Assembly (NCBI GenBank): GCA_900290335.1
Contig: OKRD01000137.1
Span: 1 to 64,000, forward strand
Length of the DNA stretch: 64,000 nucleotides
Reading direction: 5' to 3'
DNA from: Burkholderiales bacterium
GTDB taxonomy: Bacteria > Pseudomonadota > Gammaproteobacteria > Burkholderiales > Burkholderiaceae_F
The notes under the pieces are model-generated. The model had not been told where the DNA came from, did no database searches, and saw nothing but the letters and a program-made list of their open reading frames with translations. Position 1 is the first letter of the stretch, and each line of letters begins with the position of its first letter. Positions 18,518 to 29,070 of this stretch are shown here, piece after piece. The translations under genes were made by a program, and so were the position numbers.

Positions 18518-19222
18518 ATGGCTGCCGCGCTGGACATTCGCGACCTGCACGCCTGGTATGGCGAATCGCACATCCTGCACGGAGTGAACCTGCAGGTGCA
18601 GCCCGGCGAAGTCGTCACGCTGCTCGGGCGCAACGGCGCGGGCCGCACCACGACCCTGCGCGCCGTCATGGGACTGACCGGCGCGCGCCGGGGCTCGATC
18701 CGCATCAACGGCACGGAGGCCATCGGCACGCCGGTGCACCGGATCGCGCACCTGGGCGTGGGCTACTGCCCGGAAGAGCGCGGCATCTACGCCAGCCTGA
18801 GCTGCCAGGAGAACCTGCTGCTGCCGCCGCGCGTTGCCCCCGAAGGGGGCATGAGCGTCGACGAGATCCTGGCCATGTTCCCGAATCTGCGCGAACGGGC
18901 GAGCAGCCCCGGCACGCGCCTCTCAGGCGGCGAACAGCAGATGCTGGCCGTGGCGCGCATCCTGCGCACCGGGGCGCGGATCCTCCTGCTCGACGAGATC
19001 TCCGAGGGCCTGGCGCCGGTGATCGTGCGCCAGCTTGGGGTGATGGTGCGGGCCCTGCGCGAGCGCGGCTTCACGATCATCATGGTCGAGCAGAACTTTC
19101 GCTTCGCCGCGCCGCTGGCGGACCGGTTCTACGTCCTGGAACACGGCGTCGTGGTGGACATGTTTTCTGCCGCGGAGCTGCCGGCTCGCGCGGATCGGCT
19201 CAGCGAACTGCTGGGCGTGTAA
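18518..19222 (+). CDS. livF: Branched-chain amino acid-type ABC transporter ATP-binding protein (LivF-like), Walker A variant
   Basis: GRNGAGRTTTLRAVMGL, LSGGEQQMLAVARIL, ILLLDEISEGLAP. Confidence 0.92.
   Translation: MAAALDIRDLHAWYGESHILHGVNLQVQPGEVVTLLGRNGAGRTTTLRAVMGLTGARRGSIRINGTEAIGTPVHRIAHLGVGYCPEERGIYASLSCQENLLLPPRVAPEGGMSVDEILAMFPNLRERASSPGTRLSGGEQQMLAVARILRTGARILLLDEISEGLAPVIVRQLGVMVRALRERGFTIIMVEQNFRFAAPLADRFYVLEHGVVVDMFSAAELPARADRLSELLGV
19169..19207 (+). repeat. Direct repeat copy 1 (39 bp, inside livF 3' end)
   Basis: gccgcggagctgccggctcgcgcggatcggctcagcgaa, one mismatch to 20459-20497. Confidence 0.97.
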
Positions 19223-19242
19223 TTTTCGAAGGAGGGTTGGAC

Positions 19243-20448
19243 ATGAAAAGCAGGACACTTCTGTGGGGGCTGGTCGCGTTGGGTGTGGCCGGCAGCGCGC
19301 ACGGGCAAAAGCTCTCGGACAACGCGATCCGCATCGGCTTCATCACCGACATGTCGGGCCTGTATGCGGACATCGACGGCAGCGGCGGGGTCACCGCGAT
19401 CCAGATGGCGATCGACGACTTCAAGGCCAAGAATCCTGGCGTGACGATCGAGCTCCTGACCGCCGACCACCAGAACAAGGCCGACATCGCCTCGTCCAAG
19501 GCGCGCGAGTGGTTCGATCAAAAGGGTCTGGACCTGCTGATCGGCGGAACGAGCTCGGGCACCAACCTGGCGATGAAGCGGGTCGCCGCGGAAAAGAAAA
19601 AACCGTTCATTTCCATCGGCGCGGGGGCCTCGTCCCTCACCAACGAGGAGTGCACGCCCTACACGATCCACTACGCCTACGACACCTACGCCCTGGCCAC
19701 CTCGACGGGCGGCGCCGTGGTTCGTGCCGGCGGCAAGACCTGGTTCTTCCTGACCGCCGATTACGCCTTCGGCAAGGACCTGGAAAATGACACCGCCGCG
19801 GTGGTCACTGCCAATGGGGGCAAGGTGCTCGGCGACGTCCGCCACCCGCTCAGCGCCTCGGATTTCTCCTCGTTCATGCTCCAGGCCCAGTCCAGCGGCG
19901 CGCAGATCCTGGGACTGGCCAACGCCGGCGGCGACACGATCAATGCCATCAAGGCGGCCAAGGAGTTCGGCGTCACCAAGTCCATGAAGCTGGCCGGCCT
20001 GCTGATGTTCATCACCGATATCCACAGCCTTGGCCTTCCCCTGGCGCAGGGCCTGTACATGACCGTGGGCTGGCAGTGGAACCAATCGGACGAGTCGCGC
20101 GCCTGGGCCGAGCGCTACTTCGCCAAGGTCCAGCGCATGCCGACCATGGTGCAGGCCGGCGACTACTCGGCGACGATGCAGTACCTGATGGCGGTCAAGG
20201 CGGCTGGCACCGACGACGGCGACGCGGTGATGGCGCAGCTCAGGAAGACGCGCATCAACGACATGTTCGCCAAGGACGGATACGTGCGCGAGGACGGCAG
20301 CATGATTCACGACATGCGCCTGGTGCAGGTCAAGACGCCGCAGGAGTCCAAGGAACCCTGGGATTACCTCAAGCTGGTCGAGATCGTTCCGGGGGAGAAG
20401 GCATTCCGGCCGCTGGCCGAATCCAAGTGCCCCTTGGTCAAGAAGTGA
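19243..20448 (+). CDS. ABC transporter substrate-binding protein (LivK-like), copy 1
   Basis: Signal peptide, IRIGFITDMSGLYADIDGSGGVTAIQMAIDDF; operon context. Confidence 0.9.
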   Translation: MKSRTLLWGLVALGVAGSAHGQKLSDNAIRIGFITDMSGLYADIDGSGGVTAIQMAIDDFKAKNPGVTIELLTADHQNKADIASSKAREWFDQKGLDLLIGGTSSGTNLAMKRVAAEKKKPFISIGAGASSLTNEECTPYTIHYAYDTYALATSTGGAVVRAGGKTWFFLTADYAFGKDLENDTAAVVTANGGKVLGDVRHPLSASDFSSFMLQAQSSGAQILGLANAGGDTINAIKAAKEFGVTKSMKLAGLLMFITDIHSLGLPLAQGLYMTVGWQWNQSDESRAWAERYFAKVQRMPTMVQAGDYSATMQYLMAVKAAGTDDGDAVMAQLRKTRINDMFAKDGYVREDGSMIHDMRLVQVKTPQESKEPWDYLKLVEIVPGEKAFRPLAESKCPLVKK

Positions 20449-20458
20449 ACATCGAGCG

Positions 20459-20497
20459 GCCGCGGAGTTGCCGGCTCGCGCGGATCGGCTCAGCGAA
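20459..20497 (+). repeat. Direct repeat copy 2 (duplicated livF 3' end, non-coding scar)
   Basis: gccgcggagttgccggctcgcgcggatcggctcagcgaa between the two SBP genes. Confidence 0.97.
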
Positions 20498-20533
20498 ATC
20501 CCGGCGGGCGCGACTTTGGATGGAGGGTAGGAC

Positions 20534-21739
20534 ATGAAGAGCAAGGCAGTTTTGTGGGCACTGGTGGCGCTAGGACTGGCCGGCACTGCGCAGGGGCAGA
20601 AGCTCTCGGACAGCGCCGTGCGCATCGGCTTCATCACGGATTTGTCTGGCGTCTATGCGGACCTGGACGGCAGCGGCGGGGTCACCGCGATCCAGATGGC
20701 GATCGACGACTTCAAGGCCAAGAATCCGGGGATGACGATCGAGCTCCTGACCGCCGACCACCAGAACAAGGCCGACATTGCCTCGTCCAAGGCGCGCGAG
20801 TGGTTCGACCAAAAGGGGCTCGATATGCTGATCGGCGGCACCAATTCGGGCGCCAACCTGGCGATGAAGGCGGTTGCCGCGGAGAAGAAGAAGCCCTTCA
20901 TCTCGATCGGCGCGGCAACGTCCAAACTCACCAACGAGGAGTGCACCGCGTACACGGTCCACTATGCCTATGACACGGTCGCCCTGGCCAACGTGACGGG
21001 CGGCTCGGTGGTTCGCGCCGGCGGCAAGACCTGGTACTTCCTGACGGCCGATTACGCCTTTGGCCAGGCGTTGGAAAAAGACACCAGTGCCGTGGTCAAG
21101 GCCAACGGCGGCACGGTGGTCGGCAGCGTCCGGCACCCGCTCAATGCCTCGGATTTCTCCTCGTTCATGCTCCAGGCGCAAGCCAGCGGCGCGCAGGTTC
21201 TGGGCCTGGCGAACGCCGGGGGCGATGCGCACAATTCGATCAAGGCGGCCAACGAGTTCGGCGTGAACAAGTCCATGAAAATCGTCGGCCTGCTGTTGGA
21301 CATCACCGACGTCCACGCCCTTGGCCTGCCGCTCACCCAGGGCATGTTCATGACCGAGGCCTGGGTCTGGAACCAGACGGACGAATCGCGCGCCTGGGCC
21401 AAGCGCTACTTCGAAAAACTCAAGCGCGAACCCTCGTACCTGCAGGCGGCCGACTACTCGGCCACCACGCAGTACCTGTTGGCCGTGAAGGCGGCCGGCA
21501 CAGACGATGGCGATGCGGTGATGGCCCAGCTCAAGAAGATGCGGATCAACGACATGTTCGCCAAGGACGGGTACGTACGGGCCGACGGCCGCATGATTCA
21601 CGACATGCGCCTGGTGCAGGTCAAGACGCCGCAGGAATCCAAGGAGCCCTGGGACTACGTCAAGCTGATCGAAGTCGTTCCAGGGGAAAAGGCGTTCCAG
21701 CCGCTAGCGGAATCGAAGTGCCCGCTCATCAAGAAATGA
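20534..21739 (+). CDS. ABC transporter substrate-binding protein (LivK-like), copy 2
   Basis: Closely similar along its length to the preceding SBP (e.g. TIELLTADHQNKADIASSKAREWFDQKGLD). Confidence 0.9.
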   Translation: MKSKAVLWALVALGLAGTAQGQKLSDSAVRIGFITDLSGVYADLDGSGGVTAIQMAIDDFKAKNPGMTIELLTADHQNKADIASSKAREWFDQKGLDMLIGGTNSGANLAMKAVAAEKKKPFISIGAATSKLTNEECTAYTVHYAYDTVALANVTGGSVVRAGGKTWYFLTADYAFGQALEKDTSAVVKANGGTVVGSVRHPLNASDFSSFMLQAQASGAQVLGLANAGGDAHNSIKAANEFGVNKSMKIVGLLLDITDVHALGLPLTQGMFMTEAWVWNQTDESRAWAKRYFEKLKREPSYLQAADYSATTQYLLAVKAAGTDDGDAVMAQLKKMRINDMFAKDGYVRADGRMIHDMRLVQVKTPQESKEPWDYVKLIEVVPGEKAFQPLAESKCPLIKK

Positions 21740-21759
21740 GTGCGCTATCGGCGCGCTGC

Positions 21760-21802
21760 GGCTCTGTGGGCAGGCCGGCGATGCGGGCCTGCCCACAGAG
21801 CC
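21760..21802 (+). promoter_or_regulatory. Perfect 17-bp inverted repeat with 9-nt loop (intercistronic hairpin)
   Basis: GGCTCTGTGGGCAGGCC-ggcgatgcg-GGCCTGCCCACAGAGCC; no U-tract. Confidence 0.85.
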
Positions 21803-21836
21803 TGCCGGCCGCCGGGGGGCGGGAGGCCGCGCCGTC

Positions 21837-22724
21837 ATGACCTCAGTCTTCGGTGTCCCCCTGCCCGCGCTGCTCGCGCAACTGCTGCTGGGCCTAGTGA
21901 ACGGGTCCTTCTATGCGCTGCTGTCGCTGGGCCTGGCGGTGATCTTCGGCCTGCTCAACGTCATCAATTTCTCCCACGGCGCGCTGTACATGATGGGCGC
22001 GATGACGGCCTGGATCGGCGCCGAGTACTTTGGCCTGGGCTACTGGCCGATGCTTATCCTGGCGCCCTTGCTGGTCGGCGCCTTCGGCATGGCTTTCGAG
22101 CGCCTGCTGCTGCGCCGGCTCTACGGCCTTGACCACCTGTACGGGCTGCTGCTCACCTTCGGCGCGACCCTGCTGATCGAGGGCGTCTTTCGTTCGTTTT
22201 TCGGGTCCTCCGGCCAGCCCTACCCGGTGCCGGAGTTGCTGCGCGGTTCGGCCGACCTGGGCTTCATGGTCCTACCCATTTACCGCGCCTGGGTGGTGGC
22301 GGTTTCGCTGGCGGTATGCCTTGCGACCTGGTTCGTGATCGAGCGCACCTCGCTGGGCGCGCGGCTGCGCGCCGGGACCGAGAACGCTCCGCTGACCAAG
22401 GCCTTTGGCGTTAACGTGCCCCTGATGATCACGCTCACCTACGGCTTCGGGGTCGCGCTCGCCGGCCTCGCCGGGGTCCTGGCAGCGCCGGTGCTGCAGG
22501 TGCAGCCGCTGATGGGCAGCAACCTGATCATCGTCGTGTTTGCCGTGGTCGTGATCGGCGGCATGGGGTCGATCGCCGGCTCCATTGCCACGGGACTGAT
22601 GCTGGGTGTGGTGGAAGGACTCACCAGGGTCTTTTACCCGCAGGCTTCCTCGACGGTGGTGTTCGTGGTGATGGCCATCGTGCTGCTGGTGCGGCCCTCG
22701 GGCCTTTTCGGACGGGAACAATGA
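21837..22724 (+). CDS. livH: Branched-chain amino acid-type ABC transporter permease (LivH-like)
   Basis: LLLGLVNGSFYALLSLGLAVIFGLLNVINFSHGALYMMGA. Confidence 0.93.
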   Translation: MTSVFGVPLPALLAQLLLGLVNGSFYALLSLGLAVIFGLLNVINFSHGALYMMGAMTAWIGAEYFGLGYWPMLILAPLLVGAFGMAFERLLLRRLYGLDHLYGLLLTFGATLLIEGVFRSFFGSSGQPYPVPELLRGSADLGFMVLPIYRAWVVAVSLAVCLATWFVIERTSLGARLRAGTENAPLTKAFGVNVPLMITLTYGFGVALAGLAGVLAAPVLQVQPLMGSNLIIVVFAVVVIGGMGSIAGSIATGLMLGVVEGLTRVFYPQASSTVVFVVMAIVLLVRPSGLFGREQ

Positions 22725-23707
22725 ACGCCAAGCGTGTCGGGTATGGCCTGCTGCTGGCCCTGGGGATCGCCTTGCCCATGTTCGGCGCCTACCCAGTCTT
22801 CGTGATGGACGTGCTGTGTTTCGCACTTTTTGCCTGCGCCTTCAACCTGCTGCTGGGATTTGCCGGCCTGCTCTCCTTCGGCCACGCGGCCTTTTTCGGT
22901 GCCGCCGCCTACGCCACGGGCCACGCGTTGCGCGAGCTGGGCTGGCCGACGGAACTCGGTCTGCTGTTGGGCGTGGCAGTTGCCGCCGTGCTCGGCCTGG
23001 TGATTGGCAGCCTGGCGATCCGGCGCAGCGGAATCTACTTCTCGATGATCACCCTCGCGTTGGCCCAGATGCTCTACTTCGTCTTCCTGCAGGCGCCCTT
23101 CACACACGGCGAAGATGGCCTGCAGGGAATTCCGCGCGGGCGCCTGCTCGGGCTCGTGTCCCTGGACGACGATCTGACGCTCTATTACCTGGTGCTCGCG
23201 ATCTTCGTCGCCGGCTACCTGCTGATCCGGCGAATCGTGCACTCGCCGTTTGGCCAGATACTGAGCGCGGTGCGCGATAACGAGGCGCGCGCCATCTCGC
23301 TCGGGTACGCGACCCAGCGCATCAAGCTACTGGCGTTCGTGCTCTCGGCCACCCTGGCGGGTCTGGCGGGTGCGCTCAAGGCGCTAGTATTGGGCTTTGC
23401 CTCGCTCACCGATGCGCACTGGTCGATGTCCGGACTCGTGATCCTGATGGTCCTCGTGGGCGGCGTGGGCACCTTGTTCGGGCCCCTGGTCGGGGCACTG
23501 ATTGTCGTTGGCCTGGAGCACAAGATCGGGGATATCGGTGCCGCCCTGGCCAAGATTACCGGCATTTCGTGGTTTTCCGGCCTGGGCGAGGCGGTTACGA
23601 TAGTCACGGGATTCGTCTTTATCGTTTGCGTTATGGCCTTTCGGCGCGGCGTCATCGGCGAGTGCGTGGCCTGGTGGCAGCGGCGCCACGGCGGCCTGTC
23701 GACCTGA
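22721..23707 (+). CDS. livM: Branched-chain amino acid-type ABC transporter permease (LivM-like)
   Basis: CFALFACAFNLLLGFAGLLSFGHAAFFGAAAYATG; ATGA overlap with livH. Confidence 0.93.
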   Translation: MNAKRVGYGLLLALGIALPMFGAYPVFVMDVLCFALFACAFNLLLGFAGLLSFGHAAFFGAAAYATGHALRELGWPTELGLLLGVAVAAVLGLVIGSLAIRRSGIYFSMITLALAQMLYFVFLQAPFTHGEDGLQGIPRGRLLGLVSLDDDLTLYYLVLAIFVAGYLLIRRIVHSPFGQILSAVRDNEARAISLGYATQRIKLLAFVLSATLAGLAGALKALVLGFASLTDAHWSMSGLVILMVLVGGVGTLFGPLVGALIVVGLEHKIGDIGAALAKITGISWFSGLGEAVTIVTGFVFIVCVMAFRRGVIGECVAWWQRRHGGLST

Positions 23708-23776
23708 AGGGCCGGATTTCCCCGCGAGGCATGCCAGCATCGTTGCGAGTGTGCACACGCTTTCTCGGAGATCTTT

Positions 23777-25195
23777 ATGTCATATGGTAGTACGGAGGTT
23801 CCTGCGACGGCCTTTGCCATTACGACGGTGAACGTCCCGGACCGGCTCGACCTCCGCGACATGGATGATCGCAAGCAGCTCGAAGACGATACCCGGCAGC
23901 GCCGGTTCGACCTTTCGGCCTTTCGCGCCTGGGCGCCCAGACTGTTCTTCATCGCGGTGCTCGCCGTGATCGTGTTCGTGCTGCTCGAAGCCCTCGAGAC
24001 CTGGCGCACCGCGCTCTCCGCCCAGCAACTGTCGCAGCGCCTGTCCAGCGCGCTGGGCGTGCCCGTGCAGATCGAGACCTCGCAGTTCGCCATCAATCCC
24101 AGTCCCCGCCTGCTGCTCACCAAGGTCTCTGTCGACCACAATCTTGTGCTGAGCGATATTTCCATCAATGTCGGTACCCGGCACATTGCGCAGGTCTTCC
24201 AGGGACACGGATGGAACTGGGGCGAGGCGATCGTCGGGCCGACATCCCTGACCCTCGAGCAATGCCGCACCCTGCTGAACCTCCTTCCCAAGCTCAATAG
24301 CGCGTTGCCCAAGAGCCTATCGAATTTTCGCTTTGATCGCCTCACCATTGCCGACCAACCGTGGCTCACCGGCCCTTGGCAGATCGACATGAGCCGCGAG
24401 GGCGGCGCGGGATTTGCCAGCGTATCGGCCGAACAGCGCAACGGCAGCGGCTTGCTGCGCTTTGATGTCAAGCCGACAGCCGATCCGGCAGTTGTGGGCT
24501 TCCAGATGGAAGGAAGAAATTGGACCTTGCCGTTCGGGCCAAGCTTTCCGATCGAGGAGGCGGTCGCCACCGGCCAGGCCTCGTCGGCGCACGTAGAACT
24601 GAGTGAATTCTCGCTCGGCGGGCCATTTGGCGCCGTCAAGGGAAGCCTGAGCGCCGGCTTGGAAGCGGCCGCCTGGTCCTTGACCGGGTACGTCGAGGCC
24701 GAGGGTCTTGACCTGGCGGCCCTGGTCCGGCAGCTTGCACCGTCTCCCGCATCGCCGGACGATGCAAACCAGGATTCTTCGACGCTCCTCCAGGGCAACG
24801 CCTCGTTTACCGGAAAGTTCGAGGGCAAAGGCGCCACCCTGACCGAGGCCGCTGGCGCTGCGGTATTCCTGGCCCCGGTGGAAGTGCGCTGGCCCGTCCT
24901 AAACGGCATCAACCTGGGATTTGCGGCCACCCGGCCCGGCTCCACCGGGGGGACCAGTGGCGGCACGACACGCTTTTCTTCCTTGAGCGCCGTCGTCGTG
25001 GCCGGAGGCGACGGGATCTCGTTTCGCGATATCCGCGCGCACGCCGGGGCGCTTGCCGCGTCCGGCCAGGTAAACATGAGTGCCGACCACAGCTTGTCCG
25101 GCCTGCTGCACGTCGACCTGGGCAGCACGCGGGTCCTTGCCCCCATCCGGGTCGCGGTCCGTGGAACCCTAGCGCACCCGCAATTCGGTCGCTGA
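23777..25195 (+). CDS. Hypothetical membrane-anchored protein with AsmA-like features
   Basis: Single TM (LFFIAVLAVIVFVLLEAL) then a long beta-rich periplasmic domain (SSALGVPVQIETSQFAINPSPRLLLTKVSV). Confidence 0.65.
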   Translation: MSYGSTEVPATAFAITTVNVPDRLDLRDMDDRKQLEDDTRQRRFDLSAFRAWAPRLFFIAVLAVIVFVLLEALETWRTALSAQQLSQRLSSALGVPVQIETSQFAINPSPRLLLTKVSVDHNLVLSDISINVGTRHIAQVFQGHGWNWGEAIVGPTSLTLEQCRTLLNLLPKLNSALPKSLSNFRFDRLTIADQPWLTGPWQIDMSREGGAGFASVSAEQRNGSGLLRFDVKPTADPAVVGFQMEGRNWTLPFGPSFPIEEAVATGQASSAHVELSEFSLGGPFGAVKGSLSAGLEAAAWSLTGYVEAEGLDLAALVRQLAPSPASPDDANQDSSTLLQGNASFTGKFEGKGATLTEAAGAAVFLAPVEVRWPVLNGINLGFAATRPGSTGGTSGGTTRFSSLSAVVVAGGDGISFRDIRAHAGALAASGQVNMSADHSLSGLLHVDLGSTRVLAPIRVAVRGTLAHPQFGR

Positions 25196-25261
25196 GCCGG
25201 TCCGCCGGCCGGGGAGCAAAGCGCGCCCGCGCGGCCTTAGCCGGCCGTGCCGCGATGGCAA

Positions 25262-25277
25262 TGTTCCACGTGAAACA
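25262..25277. promoter_or_regulatory. parS: parS site 1
   Basis: TGTTCCACGTGAAACA, matches the TGTTNCACGTGAAACA-type parS consensus; parAB about 3 kb downstream. Confidence 0.95.
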
Positions 25278-25306
25278 AATCGCGGTTGGGCCAATTCTTC
25301 CACCGA

Positions 25307-25322
25307 TGTTCCACGTGAAACA
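25307..25322. promoter_or_regulatory. parS: parS site 2
   Basis: Identical TGTTCCACGTGAAACA 45 bp downstream of site 1. Confidence 0.95.
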
Positions 25323-25484
25323 TCGGCGCGGGGGCCGCGCCCATCAGGTGAACAACGACGCTCGGCGCTCGGTGTCCACCGTATACTTGCGCCGGCACCG
25401 CGTTCCCGCGCACACGGACTGGTGCTTTCCGCTTCCTAGGTTCGCGCATCGGCGCGTTTACTGGCGTACTTGCCCCACGGCCAA

Positions 25485-27491
25485 ATGCAGTTTCCCACGC
25501 ACTTTGACGTGCTCGTCATCGGCGGCGGCCACGCTGGCACCGAGGCCTGCCTTGCCGCCGCCCGCATGGGGGCCAGCACCTTGCTGCTCACCCACAGCAT
25601 CGAAACGCTGGGCCAGATGTCGTGCAATCCATCGATCGGTGGCATCGGCAAGGGACACCTCGTCAAGGAGATCGATGCGCTGGGCGGGGCCATGGCGCAG
25701 GCCACCGACGAGGCCGGCATCCAGTTTCGCATCCTCAACCGATCCAAAGGGCCGGCAGTGCAGGCCACCCGCGCCCAGGCCGACCGCGCCCGGTACCGCG
25801 CCGCCATCCGGCGACGAATGGAGAATCAGCCCGGCCTGTGGATCTTCCAGCAGGCGGTCGATGACCTACTGATCGAGGGCGATCGCGTCGTGGGGGCCCT
25901 CACACAGTCTGGTATCGGCTTTCGCGCCGCGACCGTCGTACTCACGGCCGGGACCTTTCTCAACGGTTTGATCCACGTCGGCCTGCAGCACCATCCCGGC
26001 GGGCGAGCCGGCGATGCGCCCGCCATATCCCTGGCGGCCCGCCTCAAGGAATTGGCGCTGCCCCAAGGTCGGCTCAAGACCGGCACTCCACCGCGAATCG
26101 ACGGCCGATCGATCAATTTCGCGGTCCTGGAGGAGCAACTCGGCGACCTTGATCCGATGCCGGTCTTTTCGTTCTTGGGCAGCGTCAGCCAGCACCCGGA
26201 GCAGCGGTCGTGCTGGATCACCCATACCAACGAGCGCACGCACGCGATCATCCGCGCCAATCTGGACCGCTCGCCCATGTACTCCGGGGTGATCGAAGGC
26301 ATCGGCCCGCGCTACTGCCCCTCGATAGAGGACAAGATCCACCGATTTGCCTCCAAGGAGTCGCACCAGATCTTCCTTGAACCGGAGGGTTTGGCAACCA
26401 ACGAGGTCTATCCAAACGGAATTTCGACGAGCCTGCCCTTTGATGTGCAGCTCGAACTCGTGCATTCGATTCGCGGCCTGGAAAATGCCCACCTCGTGCG
26501 GCCCGGCTACGCGATCGAGTATGACTACTACGATCCGCGCGCCCTGCGGTCTTCGCTCGAGACCAAGGCCATCGAGAACCTGTTCTTCGCGGGACAGATC
26601 AACGGTTCGACCGGCTACGAGGAGGCCGCCGCGCAGGGCCTGCTGGCCGGCATCAACGCCGCCCTCCGGGCCAAGGGCCGCGAGCCCTGGTGTCCGCGGC
26701 GCGACCAGGCGTACCTGGGCGTACTCGTCGACGACCTGACCACCCGAGGAGTAAGCGAGCCCTACCGGATGTTCACCAGCCGCGCCGAGTACCGGCTCAG
26801 TCTGCGCGAGGACAACGCCGACCTGCGCCTGACCGAAATCGGCTACCAGCTGGGCTGCGTCGATGAGCATCGCTGGCGCGCATTTGCGCAAAAGCGCAGC
26901 CAGATAGCCTCCGGGCTGGAGCACCTCAAGAGTACGTGGGTGAACCCTCGCATACTCGATAAGGACCAATCCATGGGCATCTTCGGTAAATCCCTAGAGC
27001 GCGAGTACACCCTCTTCGATCTGCTCAAGCGCCCGCAGGTCGCCTTCGGGGACCTGGCCAGGCTGCAGCAGGCCGATGGCCATGGCTTCGGTCTGCCGGC
27101 CCCTGCGAGCATGGACCCGGCCGTCGTGCAGCAACTCGAGATCGCCGCCAAGTACGAGGGGTACATCGCCCGCCAGAGTGTCGAGATCGCCCGCCACGAA
27201 AGCCACGAGACGACGCGAATTCCCGCCTCCTTTGATTTTGGTGCGGTACGGGGCCTGTCGATCGAGGTGCGGCACAAGCTCGCGCTGCAGCGGCCCGAAA
27301 CCGTCGGGCAGGCGGCCCGCATCTCCGGGGTAACGCCCGCAGCGATCTCGCTGCTGCTCGTCTTTCTCCATCGCTGGCAGCAGGCGAGCGCCCCGGCAAC
27401 CGCGTCGCCCCAAGGCGCACCACCCGACGCGCAGCCGCTCGTGGACCCGGACCCGCAAGCAGGCGATGGGACACGGCAACTTGCCGCCTGA
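25485..27491 (+). CDS. mnmG: tRNA uridine-5-carboxymethylaminomethyl enzyme MnmG (GidA)
   Basis: [53 protein letters not shown]. Confidence 0.97.
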   Translation: MQFPTHFDVLVIGGGHAGTEACLAAARMGASTLLLTHSIETLGQMSCNPSIGGIGKGHLVKEIDALGGAMAQATDEAGIQFRILNRSKGPAVQATRAQADRARYRAAIRRRMENQPGLWIFQQAVDDLLIEGDRVVGALTQSGIGFRAATVVLTAGTFLNGLIHVGLQHHPGGRAGDAPAISLAARLKELALPQGRLKTGTPPRIDGRSINFAVLEEQLGDLDPMPVFSFLGSVSQHPEQRSCWITHTNERTHAIIRANLDRSPMYSGVIEGIGPRYCPSIEDKIHRFASKESHQIFLEPEGLATNEVYPNGISTSLPFDVQLELVHSIRGLENAHLVRPGYAIEYDYYDPRALRSSLETKAIENLFFAGQINGSTGYEEAAAQGLLAGINAALRAKGREPWCPRRDQAYLGVLVDDLTTRGVSEPYRMFTSRAEYRLSLREDNADLRLTEIGYQLGCVDEHRWRAFAQKRSQIASGLEHLKSTWVNPRILDKDQSMGIFGKSLEREYTLFDLLKRPQVAFGDLARLQQADGHGFGLPAPASMDPAVVQQLEIAAKYEGYIARQSVEIARHESHETTRIPASFDFGAVRGLSIEVRHKLALQRPETVGQAARISGVTPAAISLLLVFLHRWQQASAPATASPQGAPPDAQPLVDPDPQAGDGTRQLAA

Positions 27492-28218
27492 TCCGTCGGC
27501 GGCAAGCGGCGCCGCAGTCTCGCCAGCGCTGCTCGGCGAGCTCGCGGCCGAGCTGGGCCTGGAGCTGACCCCGCAGCAGTGTGCCGCCCTCGTTGCCTAC
27601 GCAGCCCTGCTGCAGCGCTGGAACCGCGTGCACAACCTGACCGCGATCGCCTCGGGGGCGCAGCTGTTGACCCACCACCTGCTCGACTGCCTGGCCATCG
27701 TGCGCCCGCTGGAGCGCGCCCTGGCGCAGCAGGCAAGCGACCACGCCTCCGCGCGGCCGATACGCTTCCTCGATGCCGGCGCGGGCGCGGGCCTGCCGGG
27801 CATACCGCTGGCCGTGGCGCGGCCGCACTGGCACGGCACGCTGGTCGACGCGGTGGAAAAAAAATGCGCCTTCCTGCGGCAGGCGCGCCTCGAATTGCAC
27901 CTGGCCAACCTGACCGTGCGCCACGCGCGCCTGGAGTCGTGCGCGCTGGAGCCCCAAGAGCTCATCGTGTCGCGCGCCTTTGCCTCGCTGCGCGACTTTG
28001 TCTGCCTCACGCGCCCCTTGCTGCGCCCCGATGGCCTGTGGGCCGCGATGAAGGGGCGCAAGCCGCTCGACGAGATCGCCGATCTGCCCCCCGGCGTGGA
28101 ACTGGTCGACACCATTACACTGCGCGTCCCGATGCTGCGCGAGCAGCGTCATCTGGTGCTGCTGCGCCTGGCGCGCCAGCACCAGCAACAACCCGAGCAG
28201 GACTCGCAGCAACACTGA
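27466..28218 (+). CDS. rsmG: 16S rRNA (guanine527-N7)-methyltransferase RsmG (GidB)
   Basis: [35 protein letters not shown]; overlaps the mnmG end. Confidence 0.95.
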   Translation: MGHGNLPPDPSAASGAAVSPALLGELAAELGLELTPQQCAALVAYAALLQRWNRVHNLTAIASGAQLLTHHLLDCLAIVRPLERALAQQASDHASARPIRFLDAGAGAGLPGIPLAVARPHWHGTLVDAVEKKCAFLRQARLELHLANLTVRHARLESCALEPQELIVSRAFASLRDFVCLTRPLLRPDGLWAAMKGRKPLDEIADLPPGVELVDTITLRVPMLREQRHLVLLRLARQHQQQPEQDSQQH

Positions 28219-28238
28219 ACCCCTGGGCAGAGAGTGGC

Positions 28239-29006
<768 letters not shown>

Positions 29007-29070
29007 CGGGCTGCCGCACCTCGCCGCCGACCACGCGCGCCACACCATACCTTTACGGGAAGGGCACTCG

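Noticed and set aside
23215-25146. 643-aa minus-strand ORF antisense to livM and the AsmA-like gene
   Set aside because: Ser/Arg-rich shadow frame with no recognisable motif.
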